Notes: generated by a model from the sequence alone, not told the origin. Positions 42,477-51,386 are shown, counted from the stretch's first letter. The stretch: DNA of 64,000 nucleotides from Bacteroidales bacterium (GCA_024400755.1 JAKSMG010000008.1:16218-80217); one strand, 5' to 3'. Numbers and translations: made by a program.

Positions 42477-43373
42477 TCATTTGGCTTCGAGTTCAGGTTC
42501 AACGTGAATGGAAATTTGTGTTTGTTCGCCAAATTCAGCACAAAGTTCATTTTCAATTTTCACGGTAATATCGTGAGCAAGCACCACACTCATCTGTGGG
42601 TTGACTACAATGTGAGCATCGATAATAATACACGAACCGCTTCGTCGAGTTTTAAGGTTGTGGACATTTTCGACACCAGGAACAGTATGGATGATTTCCA
42701 CAATTCTATTTTCCGTTTCCTCAGGAAGCGATGCGTCTGTTAATTCGCTCAATGCGGGGATGGACATTTTCACGGCCACCACGACAATGACGACACTGAT
42801 GACGCAACTCACAATCGGGTCAAGCACGGTCCACTGGCCGCCAAACACAATAGCACCGCCAATACCCACCAATGCGCCCACTGAGGACAACGCATCTGAG
42901 CGATGGTGCCATGCGTTGGCAATCATTACTTGACTGTTCACGGACTTGCCCACGCGTGCTGTCCACTGATACAGGAGTTCCTTTATCACAATGGAAAACA
43001 AGGCGGCCCAAAGTGCAATTCCAGCGGGTTTGGCAATCACGCCTCCACGGAGTACAAATCTAATTTCATCAATGCCATGTGACAACAGGCTGACGCCAAC
43101 CACCAAAAGCAGCAAACTGACTGCCAGCGTTGCCAGTGTTTCAAACTTTCCGTGACCGAAATCGTGACCTTTGTCCTTTCCCTTACCGGCAATTTTGACC
43201 ATCACCAGCACCACGGCGTCGCTGATGAGATCCGACAGAGAATGTACGGCGTCGGCCACCATAGCGGCACTTCGGCCCCAAATTCCAGCCACGAATTTCA
43301 CCAGTGTCAGCAGCACGTTCGCCACTGCACCCCAGACAGTCACAGATATAATTTGTTTTTCTCGAGTTTGCAT
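42477..43373 (-). CDS. Cation diffusion facilitator (CDF) metal exporter
   Basis: 298 residues. Six-helix CDF domain with metal-site motifs DAVHSLSDLISD (helix 2) and HHRSDALSS (helix 5), the HDFGHGKFETL loop, and a C-terminal cytoplasmic ferredoxin-like domain (VPGVENVHNLKTRRSGSCIIIDAHIVV, HDITVKIENEL, ISIHVEPE). Exports divalent metal (Zn, Fe or Mn) by proton antiport; the HD-HD quartet would fit Zn or Cd, but I would not call the metal firmly. Single gene. Confidence 0.92.
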   Translation of the reverse strand: MQTREKQIISVTVWGAVANVLLTLVKFVAGIWGRSAAMVADAVHSLSDLISDAVVLVMVKIAGKGKDKGHDFGHGKFETLATLAVSLLLLVVGVSLLSHGIDEIRFVLRGGVIAKPAGIALWAALFSIVIKELLYQWTARVGKSVNSQVMIANAWHHRSDALSSVGALVGIGGAIVFGGQWTVLDPIVSCVISVVIVVVAVKMSIPALSELTDASLPEETENRIVEIIHTVPGVENVHNLKTRRSGSCIIIDAHIVVNPQMSVVLAHDITVKIENELCAEFGEQTQISIHVEPELEAK

Positions 43374-43413
43374 AATTGTGCAACGAAGATCGTTAACGCA
43401 TAGTTTTAGGCAG

Positions 43414-43421
43414 CAAAAATA
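43414..43421 (-). promoter_or_regulatory. -7 promoter element for the CDF gene
   Basis: TATTTTTG, 40 bases ahead of the ATG at 43373. Confidence 0.55.
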
Positions 43422-43508
43422 CGATTTAAAACATTACGTTCGTTATTTTTGTCCATTCGTTTTCCGGACGCATTGAATCGCGACACCACGGTGGTGCGTG
43501 GGATTATT

Positions 43509-44981
43509 TTATGCCAACCTTTTCAGCAATTCCACGGTAACTTTCCAAATGTTGTCGGCAGTGTCAAGGTTGACACGCTCGGAGGTGGAGTGCGGTTCAA
43601 TAATAAGCGGTCCTATGGAGGCAATCTCCACACCCGGATACTTTTGTACGTAATATGCCGCCTCCAAAACAAAATGCATAGCTACTTTCTTTGGCTCAAA
43701 ACCAAGAACATCTTCAAATGTCTTACAAGTCAATGCCAATAATGGGGAATCCTGACGTTCAACCCAAGCAGGAGTATCCATTAATAATTCCACATCATAG
43801 GCACCGTGTTTTTTGAAAATTGACGTAATACGCTGTCCCAATTCACGCATCGTTTCATTGCTGAAACTGCGAGAATGACACGAAACGGTAACCTCATCTG
43901 CTGTGGTACAAATGCGGCCTGCGTTATTGCTGGTCATAACCGTCCCCGGCATATCTTCACGCATAGCAATCATACCGATAGGCAATTCGTTGATAGCGGA
44001 CACCATATCGCTGGCATTCCGCAAATATTGTCCGCACGGATTCACCTCTTCGCAACGCATATTGATGCCCGCATCGGTCGTGGCAAATTGCTGCTTAAGT
44101 TTGTCGTTATATTCGCCAACAGCATCTTTCAAAACTTTTTCATTTTCAGGTTGAACAGCCACGACAACTTCCGCAACCGATGAGATAGACGCATTAGCCG
44201 TGCCGCCATTGATGGCACATACCATCAGTTTATCAAAGCCAAAGTTTTGTATAAAACGACAGATTATCTGATTAGCGTGGCAACGTCCCTTGTTGATATC
44301 GACACCTGAATGGCCGCCCAAACCACCATCAATCACTATACGATAAAAAATATATTTCTCTGGAACGCTCGCCCAATCGGCTTTAAAATGAGCAACCTGC
44401 AGGTAAGCACCTGCGGCTCCGACAGTAATTTCATCGTATGCCTCAGAATCAAGATTGATAACCTTGCGTCCTTTGATAAAATCCGTGGACAGCGCTTCCG
44501 CTCCACTCATTCCATCCTCTTCATTGGTGGTAGTAAGTACCTCTAACGGACCATGAACAATACTATCATCGGCCAAGATGGCAAGTGCCATAGATAGTCC
44601 CATACCGTTGTCGGCTCCCAACGAAGTTCCTTCCGCCTTCATCCAGCGGGTTTCTGTTCCGTCAGAATTTTTAACCGTTTCCGTGTAGGCACGAATTTCA
44701 TCCTTCAATGGATCAAACCGATGTCCATCGCGTAGATAACCGTCTTTGGCTACGCATACCATATCCATGTGATTTAGAATTACGACAGGTTCCGCATTCT
44801 CATGACCAGGCGTGGCATCTTTTTCAATCACCACGCAATTCTGTGCGTCACGGCGATAACGCAACCCTTGTTCCTTGGCAAAATCACAGAGAAAATCAGC
44901 CACACGCTCCTCGTGATGAGACGGCCGCGGCGTATCATTTAATTGTTTGAAAATGTCATAAAAACTTTTTTTCATTGTCAT
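43509..44981 (-). CDS. pepD: Aminoacyl-histidine dipeptidase (M20 family)
   Basis: 490 residues. M20C dipeptidase: metal ligands in ILNHMDMVC (His, Asp), LGADNGMGLS (bridging Asp), TTNEEDGMSG (catalytic and ligand Glu), and INLDSEAYDE, with a long lid domain inserted (YRIVIDGGLGGHSGVDINKG). Hydrolyses dipeptides with broad specificity in the cytoplasm, suited to a peptide-fermenting organism. Starts MTMKKSFYDIF; the third-codon Met is an equal candidate. Confidence 0.94.
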   Translation of the reverse strand: MTMKKSFYDIFKQLNDTPRPSHHEERVADFLCDFAKEQGLRYRRDAQNCVVIEKDATPGHENAEPVVILNHMDMVCVAKDGYLRDGHRFDPLKDEIRAYTETVKNSDGTETRWMKAEGTSLGADNGMGLSMALAILADDSIVHGPLEVLTTTNEEDGMSGAEALSTDFIKGRKVINLDSEAYDEITVGAAGAYLQVAHFKADWASVPEKYIFYRIVIDGGLGGHSGVDINKGRCHANQIICRFIQNFGFDKLMVCAINGGTANASISSVAEVVVAVQPENEKVLKDAVGEYNDKLKQQFATTDAGINMRCEEVNPCGQYLRNASDMVSAINELPIGMIAMREDMPGTVMTSNNAGRICTTADEVTVSCHSRSFSNETMRELGQRITSIFKKHGAYDVELLMDTPAWVERQDSPLLALTCKTFEDVLGFEPKKVAMHFVLEAAYYVQKYPGVEIASIGPLIIEPHSTSERVNLDTADNIWKVTVELLKRLA

Positions 44982-45027
44982 ATTGATCGTTATTTGTATT
45001 TCAAAACAGAATTATACTTTAATACAT

Positions 45028-45726
45028 TTAAAATGTATTCATTGAATCCCAATGCATTGACTGAACAGGAACGAATCCTATTTTTCCATCAAATTTGACT
45101 TTGTAATATTGTGATTCTATTCCCAAACACGGAAAGCATTCGGGCAGTTCACCCTCCTTATAAGCAATCGTTGCAATCGTTTTAGATTGGGCACAGGCTT
45201 TCTCCTTGACATTCAATATTCCAAAATCAGCAGGATAAACAATGCCTTGTCCCGCTGCCGCACAAACAAAAACTTTCTTCTTACCGGCTTTATTCACAGG
45301 AACTTGATCTTGCACTTCGATGACATAGTCTGTTGCCGTTTCCGAAACATAACGTCCTATAACCTCGTTGGTTTCCGCATCCACGACCACTTCTGCGGCA
45401 TTATGTGACCCTTCGACACCCGTGATTCTATTTTCACCACGTCCTGGAAGTGGAGCAAAAACATACAGGGATTTTTGTCCTTTATTCGTTGAACAAATAA
45501 ATCGATAGTTAGTTCCCGCTACGACTTGGCGACTAACCTGCACCGCCTTCCAATCTTTGAAAAACTCCTTGCCTTGAATAACTTGCTGAAAAATTTGACT
45601 CTCATTTTCAGACAATTCCGATAGGGTGCCGTATCCGCCAGCCAAGGGCGGAAGTGACCTTGAACAATTCTGCAACGTCAGTGTACAAAGAGCCAATAAT
45701 AATGGCAATATGAATTTTTTCCTCAT
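45028..45726 (-). CDS. Lipoprotein with a cystatin-like domain and C-terminal SH3-like segment
   Basis: 232 residues from MRKKFILPLL; the upstream open frame runs into the -7 element, so the internal start is preferred. Lipobox region LTLQNC (Cys21). Residues 28-100 resemble type-1 cystatins: Gly30-Gly31 near the start, a helix SENESQIFQQVIQG, then VSRQVVAGTNYRF. QVVAG at 67-71 is the QxVxG papain-binding loop, and the octamer QVVAGTNY is identical to stefins. The middle (IGRYVSETATDYVIEV) and the end (SQYYKVKFDGKIGFVPVQSMHW, SH3b-like) are separate. Predicted to be an outer-membrane-anchored inhibitor of C1 cysteine proteases; this is inference from motif and layout. Confidence 0.7.
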   Translation of the reverse strand: MRKKFILPLLLALCTLTLQNCSRSLPPLAGGYGTLSELSENESQIFQQVIQGKEFFKDWKAVQVSRQVVAGTNYRFICSTNKGQKSLYVFAPLPGRGENRITGVEGSHNAAEVVVDAETNEVIGRYVSETATDYVIEVQDQVPVNKAGKKKVFVCAAAGQGIVYPADFGILNVKEKACAQSKTIATIAYKEGELPECFPCLGIESQYYKVKFDGKIGFVPVQSMHWDSMNTF

Positions 45727-45756
45727 AACAATAGAATCTAAACTAAAATCATTTAG

Positions 45757-45764
45757 CAAAGATA
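45757..45764 (-). promoter_or_regulatory. -7 promoter element for the cystatin-like lipoprotein
   Basis: TATCTTTG, 30 bases ahead of the chosen start at 45726; it overlaps the longer open frame's ATG at 45759. Confidence 0.6.
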
Positions 45765-45830
45765 CAATTTTTATTCAAACGAACCTATTGTTATTAAAAA
45801 TAAGGATCCGAAGACAGGGAAAATGGACAT

Positions 45831-45863
45831 AAAAAAAAGTTTGCAACAAACGTTACAAACTTT
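45831..45863 (-). terminator. Terminator of the Pro-Arg tRNA operon
   Basis: On the minus strand AAAGTTTG ... CAAACTTT followed by a run of T, 14 bases past tRNA-Arg. Confidence 0.75.
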
Positions 45864-45876
45864 ATGTTTTTGAGCG

Positions 45877-45950
45877 TGATTCCGCTGCGACTCGAACGCA
45901 GAACCTGCTGCTTAGAAGGCAGCTGCTCTATCCAGTTGAGCTACGGAACC
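45877..45950 (-). tRNA. tRNA-Arg (TCT)
   Basis: 74 nt. Acceptor GGTTCCG/CGGAATC, D arm, anticodon stem GCTGC/GCAGC with loop CTTCTAA (anticodon TCT), T arm CTGCG/CGCAG around TTCGAGT, discriminator A. CCA is not encoded. Six bases downstream of tRNA-Pro. Confidence 0.95.
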
Positions 45951-45956
45951 TCCTGG

Positions 45957-46031
45957 TCGGGATAGCAAGATTCGAACTTGCGACCTCCTGCTCCCAAAGC
46001 AGGCGCGATAACCGGACTACGCTATATCCCG
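45957..46031 (-). tRNA. tRNA-Pro (TGG)
   Basis: 75 nt. Acceptor CGGGATA/TATCCCG, D arm with TAGTCCGGTTA loop, anticodon stem CCTGC/GCAGG with loop TTTGGGA (anticodon TGG), T arm GCAAG/CTTGC around TTCGAAT, discriminator A. The next three bases (45954-45956) read CCA, so the 3' end is gene-encoded or coincidental; the other three tRNAs lack it. Confidence 0.95.
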
Positions 46032-46043
46032 TTTTTGACGTTG

Positions 46044-46051
46044 CAAAAGTA
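46044..46051 (-). promoter_or_regulatory. -7 promoter element for the tRNA-Pro/tRNA-Arg operon
   Basis: TACTTTTG, 12 bases ahead of tRNA-Pro. Confidence 0.6.
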
Positions 46052-46088
46052 CAACAATTTTCAATATAAAAGTCAAAAAAAATTTTTT

Positions 46089-47453
46089 TTATAAACTTTC
46101 TTCAATTTGAGGCACCAAACGGTCAATATTACCCGCACCCAATGTCAATAAAACATCTGATTTATTGGATTTTACATATTGAATGACCTCGTCTGCCTCA
46201 AGAAGTATTTTTTGCTTACAACTAAGCATATCCAACAGATATTGGGAGGTAATTCCCGGTATTGGAAGCTCTCGAGCCGGATAAATTGGAAGTAAAATCA
46301 CGCTATCCAACATTGAAAGCACTTCGGCAAACTGAGGAGCAAAATCTCTTGTGCGCGTATATAAATGCGGTTGAAAAATTCCGCATATTTTCTTGTCAGG
46401 ATAAATTTTTCTTACAGCCGTTACAAAAGCCCTTATTTCTTCCGGATGATGAGCATAGTCATCAATATACACAAAGTCGTCCCGCTCAATACGATAATCA
46501 AAGCGGCGTTTTACCCCATTATATATACCAATCTGCGACAATAGGACTTGCTCTTCAATTTGAATATGCCGACTTTTGCAAAATTCTCTTGTCGCCGCAA
46601 AAGCTGCCAACGCATTCAAAACATTATAGTTTCCCGACACCGAAAGCCGAACCGGCAGTGCCCGACTTTTCCCTTCCTCACGATAATGAAGCATAAACTT
46701 GGCTGCATTCTGTTCCAACTCTATCTCATCGGCATAATAATCACATTTTTCATCCAAACCATACAACAACTTATGTGGATGTTTCAGTTGATGAGCCACT
46801 TTTTCGTTGACGACAAGCACGTCACTAACCTGATTGGCAAACAATTGGAATGATTCTATTAATTTGGATTTGTCACCATAAATATCCAAATGATCGGCAT
46901 CCATAGATGTAATGACACCGACTTTGGGGAACAAGGTCAAAAAAGAACGGTCAAATTCATCCGCTTCCACCACCATTGTCTTCGGATTATCCTCAATCAC
47001 GACATTGGAGTCAAAATTTTTAGCAATGCCGCCAATAAAAGCCAACATCGGAAGATTTTTATGCAACAAGGTCGCCACCATAGAAGTCGTGGTAGTTTTT
47101 CCGTGCGTACCGGCAATTCCAATGGTCGGCATTTCCGCACTAATCATTCCCAATACCTGGGAACGCTTATAGATTGGCACCTGATGCTGAAGAAAATACT
47201 GATATTCCAAATGAGTCTGGGGAACAGCAGGCGTATAAATCACGAAATCAACGTGTTCCGGAAGTTTATCAATATTTTCATCATAATGAATGTTGATGCC
47301 CAAATTAGTCAACTGCTGGGTTATGGCACTCGGTGTCAAGTCGTAACCATACACACGATTTCCACTTTGGTGAAAATAACGAGCCAAGGCACTCATACCA
47401 ATCCCGCCAATTCCCAAAAAATAAATATCCTTATTCTGAATTTTCTTTTCCAT
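46089..47453 (-). CDS. murC: UDP-N-acetylmuramate-L-alanine ligase (MurC-type Mur ligase)
   Basis: 454 residues. N-terminal UDP-binding motif YFLGIGGIGMSALARYF, ATP-binding GTHGKTTTTSM, EADEFDRSFL, MDADHLDIYGD, and the C-terminal domain with DDYAHHPEEI. The GIGGIGMS start distinguishes MurC (and the Mpl tripeptide ligase) from MurD-F. In Bacteroidota, a MurC outside the mur-fts cluster could also be Mpl, so the substrate is open. It lies six bases downstream of porE and is apparently cotranscribed. Confidence 0.85.
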   Translation of the reverse strand: MEKKIQNKDIYFLGIGGIGMSALARYFHQSGNRVYGYDLTPSAITQQLTNLGINIHYDENIDKLPEHVDFVIYTPAVPQTHLEYQYFLQHQVPIYKRSQVLGMISAEMPTIGIAGTHGKTTTTSMVATLLHKNLPMLAFIGGIAKNFDSNVVIEDNPKTMVVEADEFDRSFLTLFPKVGVITSMDADHLDIYGDKSKLIESFQLFANQVSDVLVVNEKVAHQLKHPHKLLYGLDEKCDYYADEIELEQNAAKFMLHYREEGKSRALPVRLSVSGNYNVLNALAAFAATREFCKSRHIQIEEQVLLSQIGIYNGVKRRFDYRIERDDFVYIDDYAHHPEEIRAFVTAVRKIYPDKKICGIFQPHLYTRTRDFAPQFAEVLSMLDSVILLPIYPARELPIPGITSQYLLDMLSCKQKILLEADEVIQYVKSNKSDVLLTLGAGNIDRLVPQIEESL

Positions 47454-47459
47454 CTTATC

Positions 47460-49529
47460 TTATTTTGCCAAAATCACAAAGACCGTTCTACGATTTTTTG
47501 CTCTTCCCTCCGCCGTATTATTGTCGGCAATCGGTTTTGACTCTCCATAACCTTTATAACGAAGTCTGCTTGAATCTCCCAACTGGCTTACCACATAATC
47601 ATACACCGATTTGGCACGCGATTCGGACAGCAATTGATTGGACTTGTCATCACCCACATTATCGGTATGTCCTTGTATTTCCACTTTCACGGAAGGATTC
47701 TCATTTAAAAATTCGACAAAAAGGGCAATCATTTGCTTAGATTCCTCCGTCAAACTATAATCGTTGGTACTGAAATTTATATCGTGCAAATCACAAGTCT
47801 TGCCCACTTCAATCTTTTTCACTTCCGCATCGTTGGTAATCACAGGTTCTTGTTCAGGTGCCACCGTTATCATTTTCGTATCAAAGGAATGCCCTTCCTT
47901 TTTAATATTAACAATAAGATTTTCAGGATGTTCTTTGTTTACTTCCGCCGCCACGGCATATTGGCCATTGGCATTCACTTTGGCCTTGCTCACCACCTTC
48001 GCTTCCGAATTTCTAACTTCCACAACGGCATTTTCCACTTCTCCATCATCGGCCTCAACCTTACCCTTAATGATCACCATTGAATGCGGGCGAGCCGCCT
48101 CGTATAAAGTAAATTGGAAAATATTCCACGACGTTTGCGTTTGCGGTGCATCATAACCGCCACCAATCAATATACCATTTTCTGTATATTGGTCTGATGA
48201 GAAATATCCTGTCTTTCCATCTAAGCTAACAAAAAAATCAACCTCATCTCTCTCTGTATTAATAGGATGTCCAATATTTTTGGGTTTTGACCAACGACCG
48301 TTTTCATCCATTTTGGAATAAAAAATATCCATACCGCCCATTCCATCGTGACCGGAAGAAGAAAAATAAAGCGTCTTACTATCCGTATGCAAAAATGGAG
48401 AACGTTCATTGCCGGATGTATTGATTGTTGGACCCAAATTCACCGGTTTCTGCCACTCGCCTGAAGCATTTTTCCTTGAACACCAAATATCAGAACCTCC
48501 CAATCCACCTGGTCGATCACTGGCAAAGAAAAGCATCTCTCCATCAGAACTCAATGAGGGCTGCGATTCCCAAGAATCATCACGATTGATGCCGCCTCCC
48601 AACTTTTCCGCCGGAGTCCATTCACCATCAATATAATATGAACAATACAAATCATAATTCGGATAATTTCCTCCGCCAACAGAAGCTTTGGTCATCCTTG
48701 AAAAAACCAACATATCGTTAGTTAAGTTGATAGCCGGACTTCCTTCGTGATTAGACTTGTTAAACGGGGACGGAAGAGGTTCGCCTTTCCCAAAAGTTCC
48801 GTCCGCCCGCCTTTGACTAAAACTAAAATATTCCCTATTGACCGTATTTCCATGGCCAAATGGGGTATTGTCCACCACATCCATACGCCGAGTGAAATAG
48901 AAGGTGGAACCATCGGGCGATAACGTTGCCAAATATTCATCCGACCTTGTTGAAATTCCCCGAACCGGTTTGGGATCAAAAGGCACCGGGTGATTTATTA
49001 TTTCATCATAAAATCCTGCTTTCTTAATGATCAGTTGAGCTTCATCGATCTGTTCCAATTTATTTACCAAATCAGGATTTTCCACGATCACTTGAGCAAA
49101 TTTTTTTGCTTCAGGAAAATTTTCGGTAAAATAAGCCAATCGTGCCGCATATAAATTAAAATGTATTTTATAATAAGGACAGACTGCGTAAATCGCATTA
49201 AAAGCGGCCAATGCCTTTTCCGCATTCTGTTTCTTGATTTTCGTATCCAAAGTAAAATGATCCAATTCAATGGGCAGATAATAGGCCAGCGCATAATAAT
49301 ACTGAGCTTCTAAATATTCTGGATTTTCCGCCAATAATTCCTCATAAATTTCAATGGCTTCGCTCTTTTTGCCCGATTTTTGCAAATCGCGAGCCTTTTT
49401 GTACAACTTTTCCGCAGACTTGGAAGGTGTCTGCTCACAGGGATCGGCTTCGTCTTGGGCAACACATACGTTCCCAATCAACGTTAAACTCAACAATACC
49501 AAGACCAATCGCCGTATTCTATTTTTCAT
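47460..49529 (-). CDS. porE: PorE-like T9SS component: TPR, beta-propeller, CRD and OmpA domains
   Basis: 689 residues. Signal peptide (1-24, ending CVA-Q; the NVC could also be a weak lipobox). TPR region about 35-170 (KKARDLQKSGKKSEAIEIYEELL); PD40/WD40-like propeller about 190-450 with repeated (L)SSDG...(L/M)FFASDRPGG-type blades; carboxypeptidase-regulatory-like domain about 485-555; OmpA peptidoglycan-binding domain about 580-689 (HTDNVGDDKSNQLLSESRAK ... NRRTVFV). This order matches PorE, which tethers the T9SS to peptidoglycan. Fits the T9SS cargo elsewhere in the window. Confidence 0.85.
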   Translation of the reverse strand: MKNRIRRLVLVLLSLTLIGNVCVAQDEADPCEQTPSKSAEKLYKKARDLQKSGKKSEAIEIYEELLAENPEYLEAQYYYALAYYLPIELDHFTLDTKIKKQNAEKALAAFNAIYAVCPYYKIHFNLYAARLAYFTENFPEAKKFAQVIVENPDLVNKLEQIDEAQLIIKKAGFYDEIINHPVPFDPKPVRGISTRSDEYLATLSPDGSTFYFTRRMDVVDNTPFGHGNTVNREYFSFSQRRADGTFGKGEPLPSPFNKSNHEGSPAINLTNDMLVFSRMTKASVGGGNYPNYDLYCSYYIDGEWTPAEKLGGGINRDDSWESQPSLSSDGEMLFFASDRPGGLGGSDIWCSRKNASGEWQKPVNLGPTINTSGNERSPFLHTDSKTLYFSSSGHDGMGGMDIFYSKMDENGRWSKPKNIGHPINTERDEVDFFVSLDGKTGYFSSDQYTENGILIGGGYDAPQTQTSWNIFQFTLYEAARPHSMVIIKGKVEADDGEVENAVVEVRNSEAKVVSKAKVNANGQYAVAAEVNKEHPENLIVNIKKEGHSFDTKMITVAPEQEPVITNDAEVKKIEVGKTCDLHDINFSTNDYSLTEESKQMIALFVEFLNENPSVKVEIQGHTDNVGDDKSNQLLSESRAKSVYDYVVSQLGDSSRLRYKGYGESKPIADNNTAEGRAKNRRTVFVILAK

Positions 49530-49549
49530 ATTTTTTTCTAATTAAAAGA

Positions 49550-49557
49550 CAAAGATA
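49550..49557 (-). promoter_or_regulatory. -7 promoter element for porE-murC
   Basis: TATCTTTG, 20 bases ahead of the ATG at 49529. Confidence 0.6.
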
Positions 49558-49580
49558 ATGTCATTTTTCTATTTACGCCA

Positions 49581-50540
49581 CTATTTTATCCTATTTTCTT
49601 CTCTAAGAAGTATAAAATCCAACACCACCATCGCGGCCATCGCTTCCACAACCGGAAGTACGCGAGGAGCCACACAAAGATCGTTCCGTTCATTCGCCTG
49701 ATAAACTATTGAATTTCCCATAAAGTCAATGGTTTTTTGTTCACACTGTAAAGACGGAATGGGTTTGAAAGCCACCTTAAAATACACTTCCTGACCATTA
49801 GTAATGCCCGCCTGCACGCCCCCATCGTGGTTGCTGTTGAATGAGAAATCAGAATTTTGAGTATCGTTAAACTCGCTGCCGCTCATTGTAGCCGCCGCAA
49901 AACCCTCTCCTATTTCAAAAGCCTTGGCCGTATTGATAGACATCATCGCAAAGGCCAAACGCGCATGAAACTTATTATAAACCGGTTCGCCAAGTCCTAC
50001 AGGCAAATTTTTAATTCTGCATTCAACTTTGGCACCAAAAGTATCGCCTTCGCAAGCAGGTTTTCCCATTTCAACCGTTTTAGTCGTAATTTCTATTCCA
50101 TATTGTTTCAAACACAATTTGGCAATAGCACCTGCAACCACCCGACAAACACTTTGTCGCGCCGACGCACGCCCACATTCCTCATTGGATTGTGCACCAT
50201 ACTTTTCCTTATAGACATACGAAGCGTGTGACGGTTTAATGACAAAGCAAGCAGACTCATTTACTTTAACATCTTTATTGGGGATTTCAAAAAACAGTGA
50301 TTCTCCCGTAGTCACCCCATTCAAAACACCCGAAGTGAACTCCACTATATCGGGTTCACTTCGGCGTGTGGAATTAGCGTCACGGGACGGAGCCCGACGC
50401 GCCAATTCAGATTGTATAAAATCAAAGTCTATCAGAACTCCCGCGGGACAATTGTCAATCCTGCCAAACATCTTTGGTCCGTGGGTATCACCCCCATCTG
50501 TCAAGCGGAAAATTTCCCCGAAAGAGTCTGTTCTATTCAT
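49581..50540 (-). CDS. aroC: Divergent, shortened chorismate synthase
   Basis: 319 residues, about 35-40 fewer than usual. The fold is recognisable end to end: DTHGPKMFGRID, TRRSEPDIVEFTSGVLNG, KPSHASYVYKEKYG, GRASARQSVCRVVAGA, GGVQAGITNG, LCVAPRVLPVVEAMAAM. Both catalytic His regions (THG, SHA) remain, but flavin/substrate blocks differ from consensus: RPGHADYxY reads KPSHASYVY, GGGRSSARET reads ECGRASARQS, GRHDPC reads ERNDLC, and RRRPGQS reads RRAPSRD. Normal role: EPSP to chorismate with reduced FMN. It follows the aquaporin gene by 12 bases. It may be low-activity or altered. Confidence 0.85.
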   Translation of the reverse strand: MNRTDSFGEIFRLTDGGDTHGPKMFGRIDNCPAGVLIDFDFIQSELARRAPSRDANSTRRSEPDIVEFTSGVLNGVTTGESLFFEIPNKDVKVNESACFVIKPSHASYVYKEKYGAQSNEECGRASARQSVCRVVAGAIAKLCLKQYGIEITTKTVEMGKPACEGDTFGAKVECRIKNLPVGLGEPVYNKFHARLAFAMMSINTAKAFEIGEGFAAATMSGSEFNDTQNSDFSFNSNHDGGVQAGITNGQEVYFKVAFKPIPSLQCEQKTIDFMGNSIVYQANERNDLCVAPRVLPVVEAMAAMVVLDFILLREENRIK

Positions 50541-50552
50541 ATTTCAAACTAA

Positions 50553-51257
50553 TTATGCGTCGGCATTTTCTTTTTTGCAGCAGCATTTGCATTCAAAGGC
50601 CTTCCATACCAAAGCAGCCAAAACAGCACCCACGATAGGAGCCACGATGAACAGCCAAAGGTCGGTCATACCGTTATTGGCATTGCAGTCCAAAACGGCC
50701 ACTGCCAAGGAACGAGCAGGATTAACAGAAGTATTGGTAACAGGAATTGACACCAAGTGAATCAAGGTTAAGGACAAACCAATAGCGATACCGGCGAAGC
50801 CTGCTGGTGCCTTTTCGTGCGTTGCACCAAAAATCACAATCAGAAAGATGAAGGTCATCACCATTTCAGTCACAAAAGCCTGACACGGAGTGTATCCCAA
50901 ACCATACGGGTCAATGGCATTTACTGCCAAACCATCGCAATGGCCCACCATCAATGCCAACAAACCGGCACCAATGAAACCACCAATAACCTGGAACAAG
51001 ATGTACATTAAGGCGTCTTTGCAAGCGATTTTCTTATTCACCCACATCGCAATCGTAATGGCGGGATTGATATGGCAGCCCGAAATAGGTCCGATGGCAT
51101 ACACCATAATCAATACGGATAAACCGAAAGCCAAAGAAACGCCGGCAAAGCCTATACCTGTTGTCAAAACGCCAGGAGCGCAAGAGATGGCAGCCGCGCC
51201 GCATCCCATCAGGACCAATACCATGGTTCCAATCATTTCAGCAAAATACTTTTTCAT
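50553..51257 (-). CDS. aqpZ: Aquaporin / MIP-family channel
   Basis: 234 residues, six membrane helices, two NPA boxes (SGCHINPAITIAM and SVNPARSLAV). The residue pattern after the second NPA (ARS) and the His in the first half fit water-selective AqpZ more than glycerol facilitators (which have NPAxD), though loop C is unusual (GLAVNAIDPYGLGYTP). A Cys-rich cytoplasmic tail (CKCCCKKENADA) is atypical. It is first in a two-gene transcript with aroC. Confidence 0.88.
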   Translation of the reverse strand: MKKYFAEMIGTMVLVLMGCGAAAISCAPGVLTTGIGFAGVSLAFGLSVLIMVYAIGPISGCHINPAITIAMWVNKKIACKDALMYILFQVIGGFIGAGLLALMVGHCDGLAVNAIDPYGLGYTPCQAFVTEMVMTFIFLIVIFGATHEKAPAGFAGIAIGLSLTLIHLVSIPVTNTSVNPARSLAVAVLDCNANNGMTDLWLFIVAPIVGAVLAALVWKAFECKCCCKKENADA

Positions 51258-51307
51258 AGTTTTAAATTTTTAATGATTAATACAAGATATTTTTCTCAAT
51301 TGATTTG

Positions 51308-51315
51308 CAAATATA
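51308..51315 (-). promoter_or_regulatory. -7 promoter element for aqpZ-aroC
   Basis: TATATTTG, 51 bases ahead of the ATG at 51257. Confidence 0.5.
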
Positions 51316-51338
51316 CATATTATTTATTTAGAATAAAA

Positions 51339-51366
51339 AAAGGACGCAAGAATTTGCGTCCTTTGT
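51339..51366 (-). terminator. Terminator of the EF-G paralogue
   Basis: AAAGGACGCAA ... TTGCGTCCTTT hairpin with a T run on the minus strand, 20 bases past the stop. Confidence 0.85.
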
Positions 51367-51386
51367 AAAATATAAAATGTGATATA

